Below are positions 44,672-57,140 of a stretch of DNA of 64,000 nt, piece after piece. The stretch comes from Liolophura sinensis (lineage: Eukaryota; Mollusca; Polyplacophora; Chitonida; Chitonidae), in NCBI RefSeq assembly GCF_032854445.1, contig NC_088303.1, positions 32,743,501 to 32,807,500 of the forward strand, read 5' to 3'. The notes below the pieces were generated by a model. That model was not told the origin of the DNA. It was given only the letters and a program-made list of their open reading frames with translations, and ran no database searches. The number at the start of each line of letters is the position of its first letter. Within the stretch, counting starts at the first letter, position 1. The position numbers and the translations under genes were made by a program.

Positions 44672-44965
44672 CATAACCGGGCCGGGTCATACCAAAGACT
44701 TTAAAAGTGGAACGTGTCGCTGCCTCGACTGGGGCTCAGCACTGAGAGGTAAGAACAAGGAAACAGCACCGGTTGGCCCGGTTTCACTTTAACGCGACTG
44801 GGTGGGGTGTTATGTGTGGTGTCTTCGGCATGATACTTCAGTGGAGGCAGCACTTTGGAGGCATGGACACGCTCTGATACAAGAAGACACACGGCATATG
44901 TACACATACCACGAGGATTCATGTGACTGAAGAATTGTTAAGCACGACGTAAAATCCCAATCGTA
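44672..44965 (+). mobile_element. SINE (same family as 27,135), copy 2
   Basis: GGGCCGGGTCATACCAAAG, GCACTGAGAGGTAAGAACAA, CACCGGTTGGCCCGGTTTCA, GACTGGGTGGGGTGTTATGT, GTGTCTTCGGCATGATACTT and the tail TTGTTAAGCACGACGTAAAA. The tRNA-like head is lost or diverged. Confidence 0.8.
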
Positions 44966-45489
44966 CATACACATACATACATACAGACAGACACTGGAAT
45001 ATCCCTTTCTTGCATTTCTTTTTACCATATTTACGTCGTCGAGCAACATACATATATTTAATCGGTCATTGGTGAATGTCGATAACTGTAAGACAATGAT
45101 TTCGGTTGACCTTTTCTCCTAAGGTCAAAATGTTTTTTAACATATGCAAGTACAGTAAAGCTCCCCGGCTTTCTTTCTGGGGCATAAACAATTGCATTAA
45201 ACTTCAGCATGCAGTCAGCACGTCAACGGCGACACAAAACAACTCTTCATGTGTTTGGGTCGAGGTGGGGGCGGATTAAGAATGGGGGAAACCAAGCTGG
45301 TGTCGCGATCACAGAAAGTTAATCGATGACGTCATTTCCAGCCACTGACGGAAAATGTGCATAAATCGGAGGAACTTTTCATTTTTGGCATCATACGAGA
45401 GTGTATAAAACATATATACAACTGTAGGCTACAGTTTGAATATATTCAAACATACATGCACATATTGCAATATTATTTCATGTGGAAGT

Positions 45490-45765
45490 CGGGGGACCTG
45501 GGATCAAACCCGGGCCGGGTCATACCAAAGATTTTCAAAATGGTACTTGGTAGTTAGCAGTGAGAGGTTACAGCAAGGGAACATGACTGGTTGGCCCAGT
45601 GTCAGTATATTGTGACTGGGTGGGGTGTCATGTCTGGTGTCTTCGGCATGATACTCCAGTGACGGCATTGATTCGCTCTGCCACAAAAAGACAATATATA
45701 TATATACACACCTAATAACTCATTGTCACATGACTGAAAAAGTGTTAAGTACAACATACATATAT
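45490..45765 (+). mobile_element. SINE (same family as 27,135), copy 3
   Basis: GGGATCAAACCCGGGCCGGG (B-box-like), TCATACCAAAGATTTTCAA, GCAGTGAGAGGTTACAGCAA, GACTGGGTGGGGTGTCATGT, CTTCGGCATGATACTCCAGT, and the tail AGTGTTAAGTACAACATAC. Confidence 0.8.
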
Positions 45766-45960
45766 ATAATTTTATGATTTCAAGCTTGCGATATAGGTAA
45801 ATAAATAGAGTAAAATGTTTCAGAATTGCATAATAATATTAATAAATGGAATCTTATTCTCTGAATGGCCCAAATACACGCCTTTTAAAGAAGCTTTTAA
45901 AGGTTCGAAAAAAAATCAGTTTCTTCCATATATGCATTCTCTAAAACGAATATTCTAGAC

Positions 45961-46712
45961 ACAATATTACATTTTCTGGGTGATGCTAGCATACATTATG
46001 TTATACTACAACACAGTATTACATTTTCTGGGTGATGCTAGAATAGATTATGTTATACTACAACACAGTATTACATTTTCTGGGTGATGCTAGAATAGAT
46101 TATGTTATACTACAACACAGTATTACATTTTCTGGGTGATGATAGAATAGATTATGCTCTACTACAACACAGTATTACATTTTCTGGGTGATGATAGAAT
46201 AGATTATGTTATACTACAACACAGTATTACATTTTCTGGGTGATGCTAGAATAGATTATGTTAAACTACAACACAGTATTACATTTTCTGGGTGATGCTA
46301 GAATAGATTATGTTAAACTACAACACAGTATTACATTTTCTGGGCGATGATAGAATAGATTATGTTAAACTACAACACAATATTACATTTTCTGGGTGAT
46401 GCTAGAATAGATTATGTTATACTACAATATAATATTACATTTTCTGGGCGATGCTAGAATAGATTATGTTAAACTACATCACAATATTACATTTTCTGGG
46501 TGATGCTAGAATAGATTATGTTTTACTACAACACAATATTATGTTATTGGCAACAGAAAAGGCCGTTAGACCAACCAAAATATTCCGTTAGAATAACAGA
46601 GCATGTCTGTCATATGCAACATAATAGTTAATAGAAGTAACGTGATCTGTTCTGCCATCATTCACAAAATAAGCGTGTTTTGTCTGTTTAACAGAATAAT
46701 TTTTTAAGTGTG
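45961..46712. mobile_element. Palindromic MITE copy 3 with internal 52-bp tandem array
   Basis: From 45,961 to about 46,543 a 52-bp unit (ATTACATTTTCTGGGTGATG, CTAGAATAGATTATGTTA) repeats about 11 times (for example at 45,966 and 46,018). The unit resembles the TCTGAGTGATGCTAGAATG arm of the MITE copies at 10,286 and 32,500. Unique MITE-like sequence follows, ending in TTTAACAGAATAATTTTTT near 46,702, the family's right terminus. Confidence 0.75.
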
Positions 46713-46732
46713 TATGCAGTTCTGAATAAACA

Positions 46733-46865
46733 TTGGGTAACACCCCTACCCCCACCACTGGCTCTGACCGGTTTCCTCCCACCATAATGCTGGCCACCAC
46801 CGTATAAGCGAAATTTCTTGAGTAAAAACACCAGTCGAATAAATAAATAAAGAAAGAAAGAAATA
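46733..46865 (-). mobile_element. Dispersed short repeat, minus-strand copy
   Basis: CTCTGACCGGTTTCCTCCCA, CCATAATGCTGGCCACCACC, GTATAAGCGAAATTTCTTGA, AAACACCAGTCGAATAAATA are complements of the family's 5' half. Confidence 0.85.
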
Positions 46866-47364
46866 TAAAGTCTGTGACGATGTTTAGCTTATTTGTTTTA
46901 TAGTGAGTGAAGAAAAGTAAACCTTGAAACTTTACCCCATCTGTTTAAAGCTACCATTAAACCAGCGAGTTCTGGCTTTCAAGCTCAAAACTGATTGGAG
47001 AACGGCTCAGGTTATATTGAGCCAATTAAAGATGGTCGCAGCGTTTAATTAATGCCTTTTTTATAAAAAAGAAGGTTCCATAAAAATTAAGGTATTGAAC
47101 ACCAGCTAAATGGAATTTATCATTAAGAGTAAAATGTAGAAAAACGTCTCTAATTCTTATCTGCAAAGGTCGTATTTTAAAGACTTTTACGTATCTTATC
47201 TGTACTATACCCAAACCATCTCATGAGTATGAAATTTAAAATGGGTAAAATTTACCCAGTCCTGTTTATATGTACTTACATATAAATAAAATGACATGCA
47301 TGGTGTATTAAGTGAAATGTTCTAGGGTATGGCGTTAAACATCGGTAAAAAAAAAAAGGAAAAA

Positions 47365-47645
47365 TGCTGTTTATAATAGACGATGCTGTGTTCGGGAATA
47401 TGCTTGCTTGATAGGCATATATGTTGTCGTGTATATATATACAGAATTGTTTATGAAGGTCCATGTTATGTGCAGGCATATGCTTGGTTGATAGGCCTAT
47501 ATGTTGTCGTGTATATACAAAAAAATTGCTTCTGAAAGACGAAGCTGTGTTCAGGTATATTTCCTATATACTTGGTTAGTAGACCTATACGTTGTCATGT
47601 ACATACAAAAAATGGTGTATAAAAGTCTATATGGTGTGTTCTGAC
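47365..47645. repeat. About three degenerate ~90-bp tandem units
   Basis: GACGATGCTGTGTTCGGGAA, then GCTTGCTTGATAGGCATATA and TGTTGTCGTGTATATA recur with changes at about 47,380, 47,460 and 47,540. Confidence 0.75.
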
Positions 47646-50600
47646 AACGGATTAATCAGTTTCTAATAAGGGTAATATTTTTGTTGAGGGCATATAGATG
47701 ACTATGCGTGGGATGAATGTAGACCATCTTTCTTTCCAGAAAGAAGGGAGACAAAGCCGAAAGTAATGCATTCGAGCAAAACCTTGTCACAGGTGCAAAC
47801 CACAGGTGTGGATGTGTTTAAGGATGCATATAAGATATATAACTCAGACTTACACTTCGACCGTCTTGTACATGCGTACAAGCTTCATTTCAGACAGATT
47901 TCCGAGACCAAACCTTGCACCCTCAACTCAAACACGCCTCATGCGTGATACTAACGGAAGATGAATCTGTTTACTGAGCTGACATCCGGCGAGATATATA
48001 ATTACAAAGGCGGGGGATAGTTTTCCCCGTCGATGGACCGCCGAACACCTTTGCACAAAGCTCCCTCATTTATTCCTTTGTGTGCCAATTCGTAAATCTT
48101 TCTGATCCGAAAAGCAAACAAATAGAGTTATCAGCCAGTCCACCCCATGGACCCTGAACACGAAGAACGGTGGGCTTGTAGAATGAATTTGTCAGAGCGC
48201 GGAGGAGCATCAATCAAATATTTACACTCGACTTGTTTTTCTAATTAAAGGTGTGAAGTGTAATAATGTTACAGTGATTGTTCTCACTGGGGTGACTGGA
48301 TGTCAGCACACTCCTGTGGCCTCTGTTCCTGTCTTGCTATCATGACTATAGAGGGGGGACGTTTGTAGGCGGGACCACCATGCTGAGGACCTATATTCGC
48401 GAACGCTGAAGAGATTGCCTTCGTCACAGCTGGCGATAGGGCCTATCCAATTTAGGACACTTTTCATACGGAAAGGCTAAGAGCATGGATGAATGAATGA
48501 TATTTGTTTATATGTATTTATTTGATTTGATTTTATGCCGAGCTCAAGAATATTTGACTCATACGAAGGCAAACAGCATTATATGATCGGATGAAGCTGG
48601 ACACAGCCTGGGGGCAAACCCACGTGCGTAAGGAAGGCAACAAGAACTCACGATTATAGGTTAACGCCACCTCGCCAATGTTGCTACCTTATGCGACGAC
48701 AATAAGCACTTTAGGCACACAAAAGGGCATCGTATATAAACGAGAAAAGAAACTTTATTAAACTTAAGCTGTCACAGCTTCTACAGCCACTGATAAATTT
48801 GTCTGATATTTGTTTAACGCCATACTCAAGACTCTTTCGCTTATTAGATGGCGGTCAGTTAGTATTTAGGGTGGAGTAATAAACAAAGAAATAATAACAG
48901 CATGTACTGGCTAACTGATAATCAAAGTTAGCCTCCTAATTGGAAAAGCAAAAACAAAAACAAAAAATGTTCAGTACAAATTTATTTTCCCCTTTTCATT
49001 GACTTCAAACATAGGTTTAGCCAAACTTAAATGATCCCTAATTATCCGTGAAAACCTAGTTTAATGTCATTTTGATTAAGTGCATGGGTCATGTGTGAAC
49101 AAATGTAAGCAGTTTCAACAGATCACTAATATAGTAGTGTAAAGGTCTATATACAGTGTAAAGAGTTTTCTTGGCTTCAGAAGACAAAACTTTGACCAAA
49201 TGATTTTGAGTGTCGAAAGGCTTCTTAGGCTTGATACTAACTCCAAACTGTAAGCAATGCGGAGTAAATCTTGCTGTCTCCTGTGAAAGAATGACTGATT
49301 TGTTTAGACTCTAAAAGCCGGGGTTGTTTGAAAGAAAGGGCAATAATTAAGATTTGTAAAATTGTGTTGAATATTACAATTTAATAAAACTGTTGGCCAA
49401 CATTTCAAATTTACAATTGTATTTCAAACAATTCCACACTGACACATTTACACTTTTATCGATGCACGAAACTTTCAACACCGGCATGCAAAAAAAAATA
49501 ATAATAAAATAAAATAACTGGAGAAATTTTAAATACCAGAACTGCTTTCAGTTAATTGAGTATACAGTATGCACAGAGTAAATTTTATTATTTTACTATT
49601 TATATAACTTTTTTACTGGGCCATAATGCTGCGCTGATCATTGCTATTTAAAGCAGAACTTAAAAACTTAAAATTAAATGAAATTTTTCACACTGAAACT
49701 GAAAAAACTAAATATATGACAACCTTGTACATGTTTTTAAAAATTAAGTGAGTATACGGTTTGTAATATGAAGTTTGTACACTTTTTGATTTATCCAAAA
49801 TGCAGCAATAATGAGAATAATAGTAATAAACAGAGTGGTTAAAAAATTTTGAAAACAAATGAAACTTTTGACACTGGCTCTGAGAAACTTCAAAGTGGGA
49901 AAATTTCCCCACTACGCATGCAGTACAATTTTAAATTAAAAGGGTATTTAATTTGTGTGTAGTGATGATTAATGCAGTCTTAAAATATCTTTAATAAGAG
50001 CCAGGAGTCGGGATAGTGAGACATTCACCACCTGGTAGTTTCACTTTTTCACACTCCTCATCAATTAACACGGGGCTGTTCAGCAACCTCGGGAGACTCG
50101 GTGTAGCTCCCGATTTACAGGCTAACGACAATAGAACTAATTTGTGGAGCAAATATTGACTATTTGCCGCTAGTAATACAGGACAAGATGAAGCCCTGTC
50201 TTCTTTACAACAGAGAATATTAGCGAATTTAATCTGAGCAAACAGGAAAACAAGAGCCCTTTGTTAGTGCCGATACTTGAGGATGTGTGTGTAGGGGGCG
50301 CACATGTATAGCGAGGTGAGAATATTGCTATCACGGCGTGAAACCGTGCTGAGGCAGGTATATGACCATCACTCAGTGTATACAAATATCCATATATTTC
50401 ACAGTTTGCCTAAAAAAAGTCACGAGAGAGACCCATGCATGTATGTAGAGTCAACATACCAAGAAAATATTCAACACCTTAAAAACAAACTACATCCAGT
50501 ATGGAAACTATTATAAATTCATCCTACCCCACGAGAACAATGTGCGCACTTGCACCGATTAACTTGTACAATATGGCGAGCAATGCCACCTGGTAAAACA

Positions 50601-51717
50601 CTGGCCGCAATGTCCTCCAGTATACGAGGACATCCTGGACCAGGTGTTATTACACTGACAAGTGAAATTGAGGCTGTAGGTGTTTTATCAGTGTTAATTG
50701 ATTTACCTGGGCAATATGCTATTTCTCAACATGACCCGAACAGGTGATGCTCCTTTATAATTATAGCTTTTGTACCATCTTCACCATAAAGGTCAGTCGG
50801 TCTCAGAATGCTATAATTCGCCAGCTGTATAATTTAATTCTAACATTCCCAGTCAAGTTCGTGCTATAACGAACCTAACGAGTTGTTAAAAAGTCGAGTT
50901 TTACTTTCGAAAGTTCCGAAAAGTAGAACAGATCTTTTTTCTATCATTCCTCCGCGTCTAATTTCTATGATTTTTTGTTACCGGCTTTGTGAGAAGTCAT
51001 CTCATTTTCCAATTTCCCAGCAGAAATCTCCTGCAATCAAACTATTATAAATATCAGTACCCATAAAAACCCAAACAAATCCATATGTATAAATTACGGG
51101 TAATTCAACGAAGAGGATTTCACCCAGCATTATCCAGTTCATGAGGTATGGAAGCTTAATGTCATAATGTAAGACTTTTTACGCAATCCAGTTGAAAAAA
51201 ACTAAGTTGAAGTCAATTATCTTTAAGCTTCAGTTTATAAAAAAAATAACGTTGCTGTATGTAAAAATCATGAAACGGTATACAAATTATGGATATGTGG
51301 TATATGGGCCACCGTAGAGGAATATATTCTTCTTGATATTTTCCATAACATTTTTCTTGTTTCTGAACAATGTTCAGTTCTTCATCCATGAGGGTAATAG
51401 ATGTTTGGAAATATGTCCAGCTATACATGTCGAATTTGAACGTCACTTTTTCGAATGAGCAAAATGATAATGTATAAGGTTTCCCTGGATTTTCACTCTT
51501 TACATAAGGCCTACTCGTAGCCCAAAGAATTAAAACAGAGTCTGCTTTCAGAAAACTTTGTAATTCAGTTTACCCAAGTTTTCTCGTAAATCTCGTCGCC
51601 ATATTGCTCTATGACACAGACAACATCTTTTACGAAGAAATTTACAAGAAATATGACCTACGAAGTTTTGTGAAAATGACCCTGGGTTCAGCAATGGACA
51701 GAAACAAGACAGGATTT

Positions 51718-51718
<1 letters not shown>
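47646..51718. other. Gene desert segment with repeat fragments
   Basis: No gene recognised. Dispersed-repeat copies lie at 48,510-48,690 (TTTATTTGATTTGATTTTAT onwards) and, as a fragment, at 48,812-48,875 (GTTTAACGCCATACTCAAGA). The rest is AT-rich with short ORFs lacking motifs. Confidence 0.5.

Positions 51719-51785
<67 letters not shown>
51719..51785. repeat. (TA)n microsatellite
   Basis: About 33 perfect AT/TA dinucleotides. Confidence 0.98.
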
Positions 51786-51789
<4 letters not shown>

Positions 51790-52419
51790 TTGAATAGTAA
51801 TAACCCATATAGGTATATTCAAAAGCTAAGTATTTGATATGATATCCATATACATAATTTGTTTGATGTGACAATGTTCGATGGTCGAGTTGTTAGTGGC
51901 ACAGGGACCTCTAGAGAGGTGATCGCGCATCTAACGCTGGTTTCTACTCTGATTTTACATTGGAAAGGTTTACCAGCAGCCTGCTCTTTCGAGTTCCCCC
52001 CACTAAACTTTTGGGGGCCGTCGTATCAGTCGTATAATTACGGCTTATAAAACAAAACAAAAAATCGATAAACACTTCAGGCAGAGCATCATTTGTAGGG
52101 GACGTTATCACACACACGAAAAAAAAAAAACCGGAAGTTTCACAAAAATGGTGTCAACATGCTTCTCCTGTTATTTTAAAAGTTTGTGACAGTTTCTTTT
52201 GTGAACATATAATTCATAAAGTATCTTTATATAAATATTTACAATTATCTAATGCAATGTTGCAGCAAGAGTTAAATTTGTTCGTCTCGGTAAGCCAGCG
52301 AGGACCCTAATTGCCCTTAAGCAGGTGTGATTAATTGTACAGCCTACAGACTTTTGCCACCCTTCTTCCCCCACCCCATGACGGGAAAGTAAGAAAATCA
52401 TAGTGATGAATGATATGTC

Positions 52420-52580
52420 TATTTATTTATTTTTTTTTTATTTTTTTTTTATTTGTTTGTTTTTTTAATTGATATTTATGGGTATAAGCAAGAATGTTTT
52501 ACGCATATGTCAGTCTCGCAGTGGAGGAAATGGGGCTGATCCGGTAGACGCCGTGCACCGTCCTTCGCCAGGTATTTGAT
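52420..52580 (+). mobile_element. Dispersed short repeat, diverged copy
   Basis: A T-rich edge, then TTGATATTTATGGGTATAAG, CAAGAATGTTTTACGCATAT, GTCAGTCTCGCAGTGGAGGA match the family weakly. Confidence 0.5.
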
Positions 52581-53394
52581 AGCTTCTTTTCACAGAGGCT
52601 ATATGAGTCACCCTCCATCTCCTTGCCCAGCCAGGGACGTACAAGAGAAAATACCAACTCTAATATCTAAATTCTTTTTTTCCGAAGATCCGATTCTGAT
52701 AGTTTTGATAGTTACTTTTAAAATAAATGCGAAAAATAATTCTACAAAACGATTGTACATATATCGTATGCTTAACATATATCTACCCACACATGACTAA
52801 TTACCAATATCAGAGTGTGTGTGTGTGGGGGGGGGGGGGGGTGCTGGAAGGGGACTAGTAACACACGCATTGATAAATAATTAAACTTTAGGAGAGGTCT
52901 AGTGCCGAAAGTATCCAAACAAACAAAAGCTAAGCACGTAAAGGTATTTCAGAAATGTTTGCCTTAAGTCTCAATCATACATGTTCGTGTGCTCAGATTG
53001 TAGAAGCTTTCAGAGATAATGTCAACTATATGCATACATGTCACCATACATGTGCCATTCTGTGCTTATCCCGCTCCCTAAACCATAACAGATCGGTAGG
53101 GTCTGTGGTGATACCGCGAGATAACGCGTGATTCACTAACAGTGTCAGGAAGGATAACCGATGATCCTCATGTCAGACATCTGTCAACTAGTTTGGACGA
53201 TAACATGATGGGATGATAACAGCTCACACGAACCTCCTCTTGTCGTATTACACCAGCCACCAAATCCCCCCCACCCACCCACCCCACCCTACCCAACCCA
53301 ATCCGTCAGTTTGACTGATTAAGCCACCACAACATGACATTCTGACTTATCACCGAGTTTATCCATGGAGGAATGCACTATGTCTTTACCAAGT

Positions 53395-53610
53395 GTGCAG
53401 TTTAGCCTACTGTACCCCTACTGTGGGGTGCCTCAAGCCAGTGCCATTTAGAGATGCATTCTATACCCAACAGCCAATTACGCCCTCAGTCAATGTCATT
53501 CAGGCATGCGCTATGCACCCCAGCCAATTGTGCCTCAAGTCAATGCCATTTAGAGATGCATTATGTACCCCCAGCCAATTCTTCCCCCAGCCAATGCATA
53601 TTACGGATGA
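53395..53610. repeat. About three degenerate ~62-bp tandem units
   Basis: CAGTGCCATTTAGAGATGCA, CAATGTCATTCAGGCATGCG and CAATGCCATTTAGAGATGCA, each followed by a TATGCACCCCAGCCAATT-like block. Confidence 0.8.
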
Positions 53611-53934
53611 CAGATCGATTTCAACCAATCGGGACGGTACTCCCATAATCGAAATTGCCAATAATTTGTCGTGTTGCTAAAAGTCGCTGTTGTTTTTTTT
53701 TTTGTTTTTTTTTTAACTTCATCATCAAGAATTAATCATTTATATGACAGCAGTCAGATTTTGTCAGTTTCCGGAGTAAACTATCGCCCTTCAACAAGTA
53801 CCTGGTAGAAAACCTGACATAAAACCGCAGACGAAACAGCAAGAACTGGTTTCAAACATGCGATCTCACTAGTTAAGTGCCTTACGGTCGCAGGGAACCA
53901 GCGCAAGTTGATGGAAAAGGACCGCATGAAAAGA

Positions 53935-54010
53935 TTTGAGCTCATAGCGACCAGACTGGTAAAAGACTCCTGCACTAGCAGTCTAACCACTAGGCCACCG
54001 ATGGCCTAGA
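53935..54010 (-). repeat. tRNA-like SINE head
   Basis: On the minus strand CATCGGTGGCCTAGTGGTTA matches the head of the SINE at 27,135 (A box). GAGCTCAAATC about 55 bp downstream could be the B box. No SINE body recognised next to it. Confidence 0.5.
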
Positions 54011-54261
54011 CATATTTACAAGGACAATTAAATATACATGTACAATAAACTGTGTAGTATAAACTGACTGCTTTTATCTGAATGATGTGTGTAACAGGGA
54101 CATGAACCATATATGACGTATAAACGTACAGGTCTTGCAGACAATGGTGATAGCAAAGATGTAGAGTTTGTACCAACGCAGATAAATGTACGGAACATGG
54201 GGTTGTCCAGACAGACCACGGATAGATCTGTAGGGCTGGATGATATACAAGTTTATATTTT

Positions 54262-54300
<39 letters not shown>

Positions 54301-54303
54301 TTT
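54262..54303. repeat. (TTTA)n microsatellite
   Basis: About 10 TTTA units directly before a TIR element. Confidence 0.9.
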
Positions 54304-54503
54304 CACATAAGTATAGATGTCATTTGGAAAGTGGATTTAGTAACAGTATTATCGTTAATAGAGATTAAACTTTCTGAATATAGCACAGATTCTAGTGCTG
54401 AAATTTGGCTGAGAACATTGCGGGTTTCGAACCAGCGACCTCAGAGATTTAACGATAATACTGTTACTAACTCCACTTTCCAAATGACATCTATACTTAT
54501 GTG
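54304..54503. mobile_element. TIR element with tRNA-like core (200 bp)
   Basis: The left arm CACATAAGTATAGATGTCAT, TTGGAAAGTGGATTTAGTAA, CAGTATTATCGTTA (54,304-54,357) is mirrored by 54,450-54,503 with only one or two differences. The core contains GCGGGTTTCGAACCAGCGAC, on the minus strand CTGGTTCGAAACCCGC, a B-box-like string. The same arms and core words occur at 40,985-41,412, and the core plus one arm at 54,560-54,665. Confidence 0.8.
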
Positions 54504-54559
54504 ATATATCCACCTAAGGGAGTGACGTCGTTTGTGACCATCAGAGGGGTATGTATTGC

Positions 54560-54665
54560 CTGACTCTGAGGGCGCTGGTTCGAAACCCGCAGTGGTCTCA
54601 GCCAAATTTCAGCAGTTGAATCTGTGCTATATTCAGAAGGTATAATTCTATTAACGATAATACTT
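54560..54665. mobile_element. Partial copy of the TIR/tRNA-like element
   Basis: GACTCTGAGGGCGCTGGTTC, GAAACCCGCAGTGGTCTCAG, CCAAATTTCAGCAG, then ATTCAGAAGGTATAATTCTA and TTAACGATAATACT: core and right arm only. Confidence 0.7.
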
Positions 54666-54780
54666 TTATTTATTTAATTGGTGTTTTACGCCGTACTCAA
54701 GAATATTCCACTAATGAGATGACGGCCAACAATATGGTGGGGGAAACCGGACAGAACCCTCGGGAAACCATGGATGTATA
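54663..54780 (+). mobile_element. Dispersed short repeat, 5' part
   Basis: TTTATTTATTTAATTGGTGT, TTTACGCCGTACTCAAGAAT, AATATGGTGGGGGAAACCGG; truncated after CCTCGGGAAACCATG. Confidence 0.8.
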
Positions 54781-55135
54781 GAGCTGGATGTTAGACAAAC
54801 ACTGTTGGGTGCATAGGCTTGGGTGATACACAGACACGGATGGATGTATGGAGTTGGATGTTAGACAGACATGGATGGGTGTTAAGAGCTGGATGTTAAA
54901 TATAGACGGGCGGATGCATAGGGCTGAATGTCAGAATGCTAGAAGGGTGGTTGTGTAGTGTTGGACACAGCTGGATGTATAGGGCTAGATGGATGTATCA
55001 CGCTATATGTTAGAGAGATACAGATGGATATATAGGGCTGGATGATGTACAGATACGGATGGATGTACAGAGCTGGATGTGATAAAGAAGACAATGATTG
55101 TGCAGAGCTTGATGATGCAGACAGATGAATGCATT
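54775..55135. repeat. Degenerate GGATG/GCTGGATG tandem repeat
   Basis: GATGTATAGAGCTGGATGTT, GATGTATGGAGTTGGATGTT, ATGTATAGGGCTAGATGGAT and similar words follow each other at roughly 50-60 bp spacing. Confidence 0.7.
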
Positions 55136-55433
55136 AATGTGAATGTATATACGGTTAGGTTGTTCATAAATATCATGTATATATATAACGCTTAGGGCTG
55201 TTCAGACATACACGTAAGTAAATATACAGTTGTCGAGAGACATGACCGAAATACGTTGTAAATAAAAAAAAAAACAGATTTTGATCCTCCTTCAGATCCT
55301 GTGGAGAGAAAGGATGGTACAGCTATCTAGACCGAGGCATAACCTGTTTAACATGGGCTGTTAAGACTTTGATCAAGGGGCATGGATCGCAAAACTTTCA
55401 CTGGAACATACAGGCATATTTCAGGAATTACCA

Positions 55434-55600
55434 TATGCCTAATGAGTGCTTGGGGTTTTACGTGGCATGCCGTATGTCTAATGAGTGCTTGGAGTTTTAC
55501 GTGGCATATCGTGTGTCTAATGAGTGCTTGGGGCTTTACGTCGCATATCGTGTGTCTAAAGACTGTTTGAGGTTTTACGTCGCATACCGTATGTCTAAAT
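55434..55600. repeat. 39-bp tandem repeat, about four copies
   Basis: AATGAGTGCTTGGGGTTTTA recurs at 55,441, 55,480 and 55,519 with few changes. The period is a multiple of three, so a 100-codon frame over it (55,369-55,671) reads a 13-residue repeat (SNECLEFYVAYRV); without other support I do not call a gene. Confidence 0.85.
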
Positions 55601-56538
55601 GGACGTCCGATATGTACATGAATAAACTTACCTGTGGGTCCATAAAAAATATGGGTCTATTTTTTCCATGACTGCATGTTGCATAAATTGTATTGTATAA
55701 TTACAGCTGGAAGAATAATTTTTGTTTAAATAGATCTGAGCACGTCTGCCTAATACCGACCATCTAAATGCTTTAATCAGTGAAAATGGTCAGCAATTGA
55801 AACCTTTTAGCCAGACTTTTATGCACTTATGAAGCGTCATCATAAAAATGTACACTATTAAAAGCATCAGTTAAAAAGCGAACAATGGATTTTTCCAATC
55901 CTATTACTACTGGACAAATTCAGCCATGTTATGCAGAATTATTTGACTGCGCATTGATATAGTTGTCACGGTATTCTGCTCCTACCGTCTGTCGCCAGAA
56001 ATAATCCTACATTGCATTTGTCCATCGCCCGATTCGCTCCGGTTCGTCGGCATCAATTCTAGTTTTCCCATCCTTTTGATGTTTATAGCCGAACATCTGT
56101 TGTAGCTTTTAGTTCTTACCATTTATGGTCATGTAAAATATTAACTGCTTTGTAATGATATCTTATACACGCTTTACAGTCCCAGGTCCACGTGTCATTT
56201 ACGGTTTTATGAACGAGAGCTATAATTTCTAAGCCACGGTTTTAAAATGAGTTGTAGGTGAGTTTACCCCAAGCGTATCTCAATAAAGTCGTTCGGCATG
56301 TATAGCACCTCGCTCTGAGAAACAGTTATATACACAATAGTCCAATCGCATACATGTACTTACATTGGCCACTAGTGAGTTTTTCTTTTTGAGGCAACGC
56401 TTCACTCGATATCATGTTATTGCGTCTCTGCGAGTTGACTTTTACTTACATGCTGTGCCCAGATTATATTGTATAAATGCCCAGTTTTATTTATACAAAG
56501 GATGTATATAGATATTGAATACCCTGCATCACTGAATA

Positions 56539-56539
56539 T

Positions 56540-56590
<51 letters not shown>
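56539..56590. repeat. (TTTA)n microsatellite
   Basis: About 13 TTTA units. Confidence 0.95.
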
Positions 56591-56592
<2 letters not shown>

Positions 56593-56999
56593 AAATATAT
56601 TACTTAACAAAATGCAATATGATAACGGTCGTGCAGGTTTTTGCATGACTGGTGGAAGCCGAGTAGAGTCTCGAGTAACGCCGCTTCTTTTCAGGGCAGC
56701 TGAGCAAAACCCTGACTTAAAGTCGTAGCTGAAGTTGCGAGAACTAGATTCGAGCCTTCAACCTCATCGATGAGACGATTGTCGGCAGCCAGAGCCCAGC
56801 TTTTTAATATATGACTTACTTAGTAGTACTTGGTAGTGAAGATACATGTACACTAATACTGTGGTATGCAAATGTCCATTTGTACAATAATTAGCCTCTG
56901 TCTATATGAATATGTCTGTCCTTTCATTTTCTAGACAATCGCTCATCCCATTGACTTCTTACTAGGCCTGTTCGAGTGTATTTCTGGAGATCAAATGAT

Positions 57000-57140
57000 T
57001 TTATTTATTTTTTTGACTGGAGTTAAACGCCCCACTCAGAAATATTTCACTCATACAACGGCGCCTAGCATTATGGTGGGAGAAAACCGGACAAAGCCGT
57101 AGGTTGCAGACAGGCCTTCTCACGTATCACCGGAGGTGCA
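57000..57140 (+). mobile_element. Dispersed short repeat, copy
   Basis: TTGACTGGAGTTAAACGCCC, CACTCAGAAATATTTCACTC, GGCGCCTAGCATTATGGTGG, GAGAAAACCGGACAAAGCCG, TAGGTTGCAGACAGGCCTTC. Confidence 0.8.

Noticed and set aside
55369-55671. Small repetitive protein gene
   Set aside because: Only the tandem array supports it; no promoter, splice or homology evidence.
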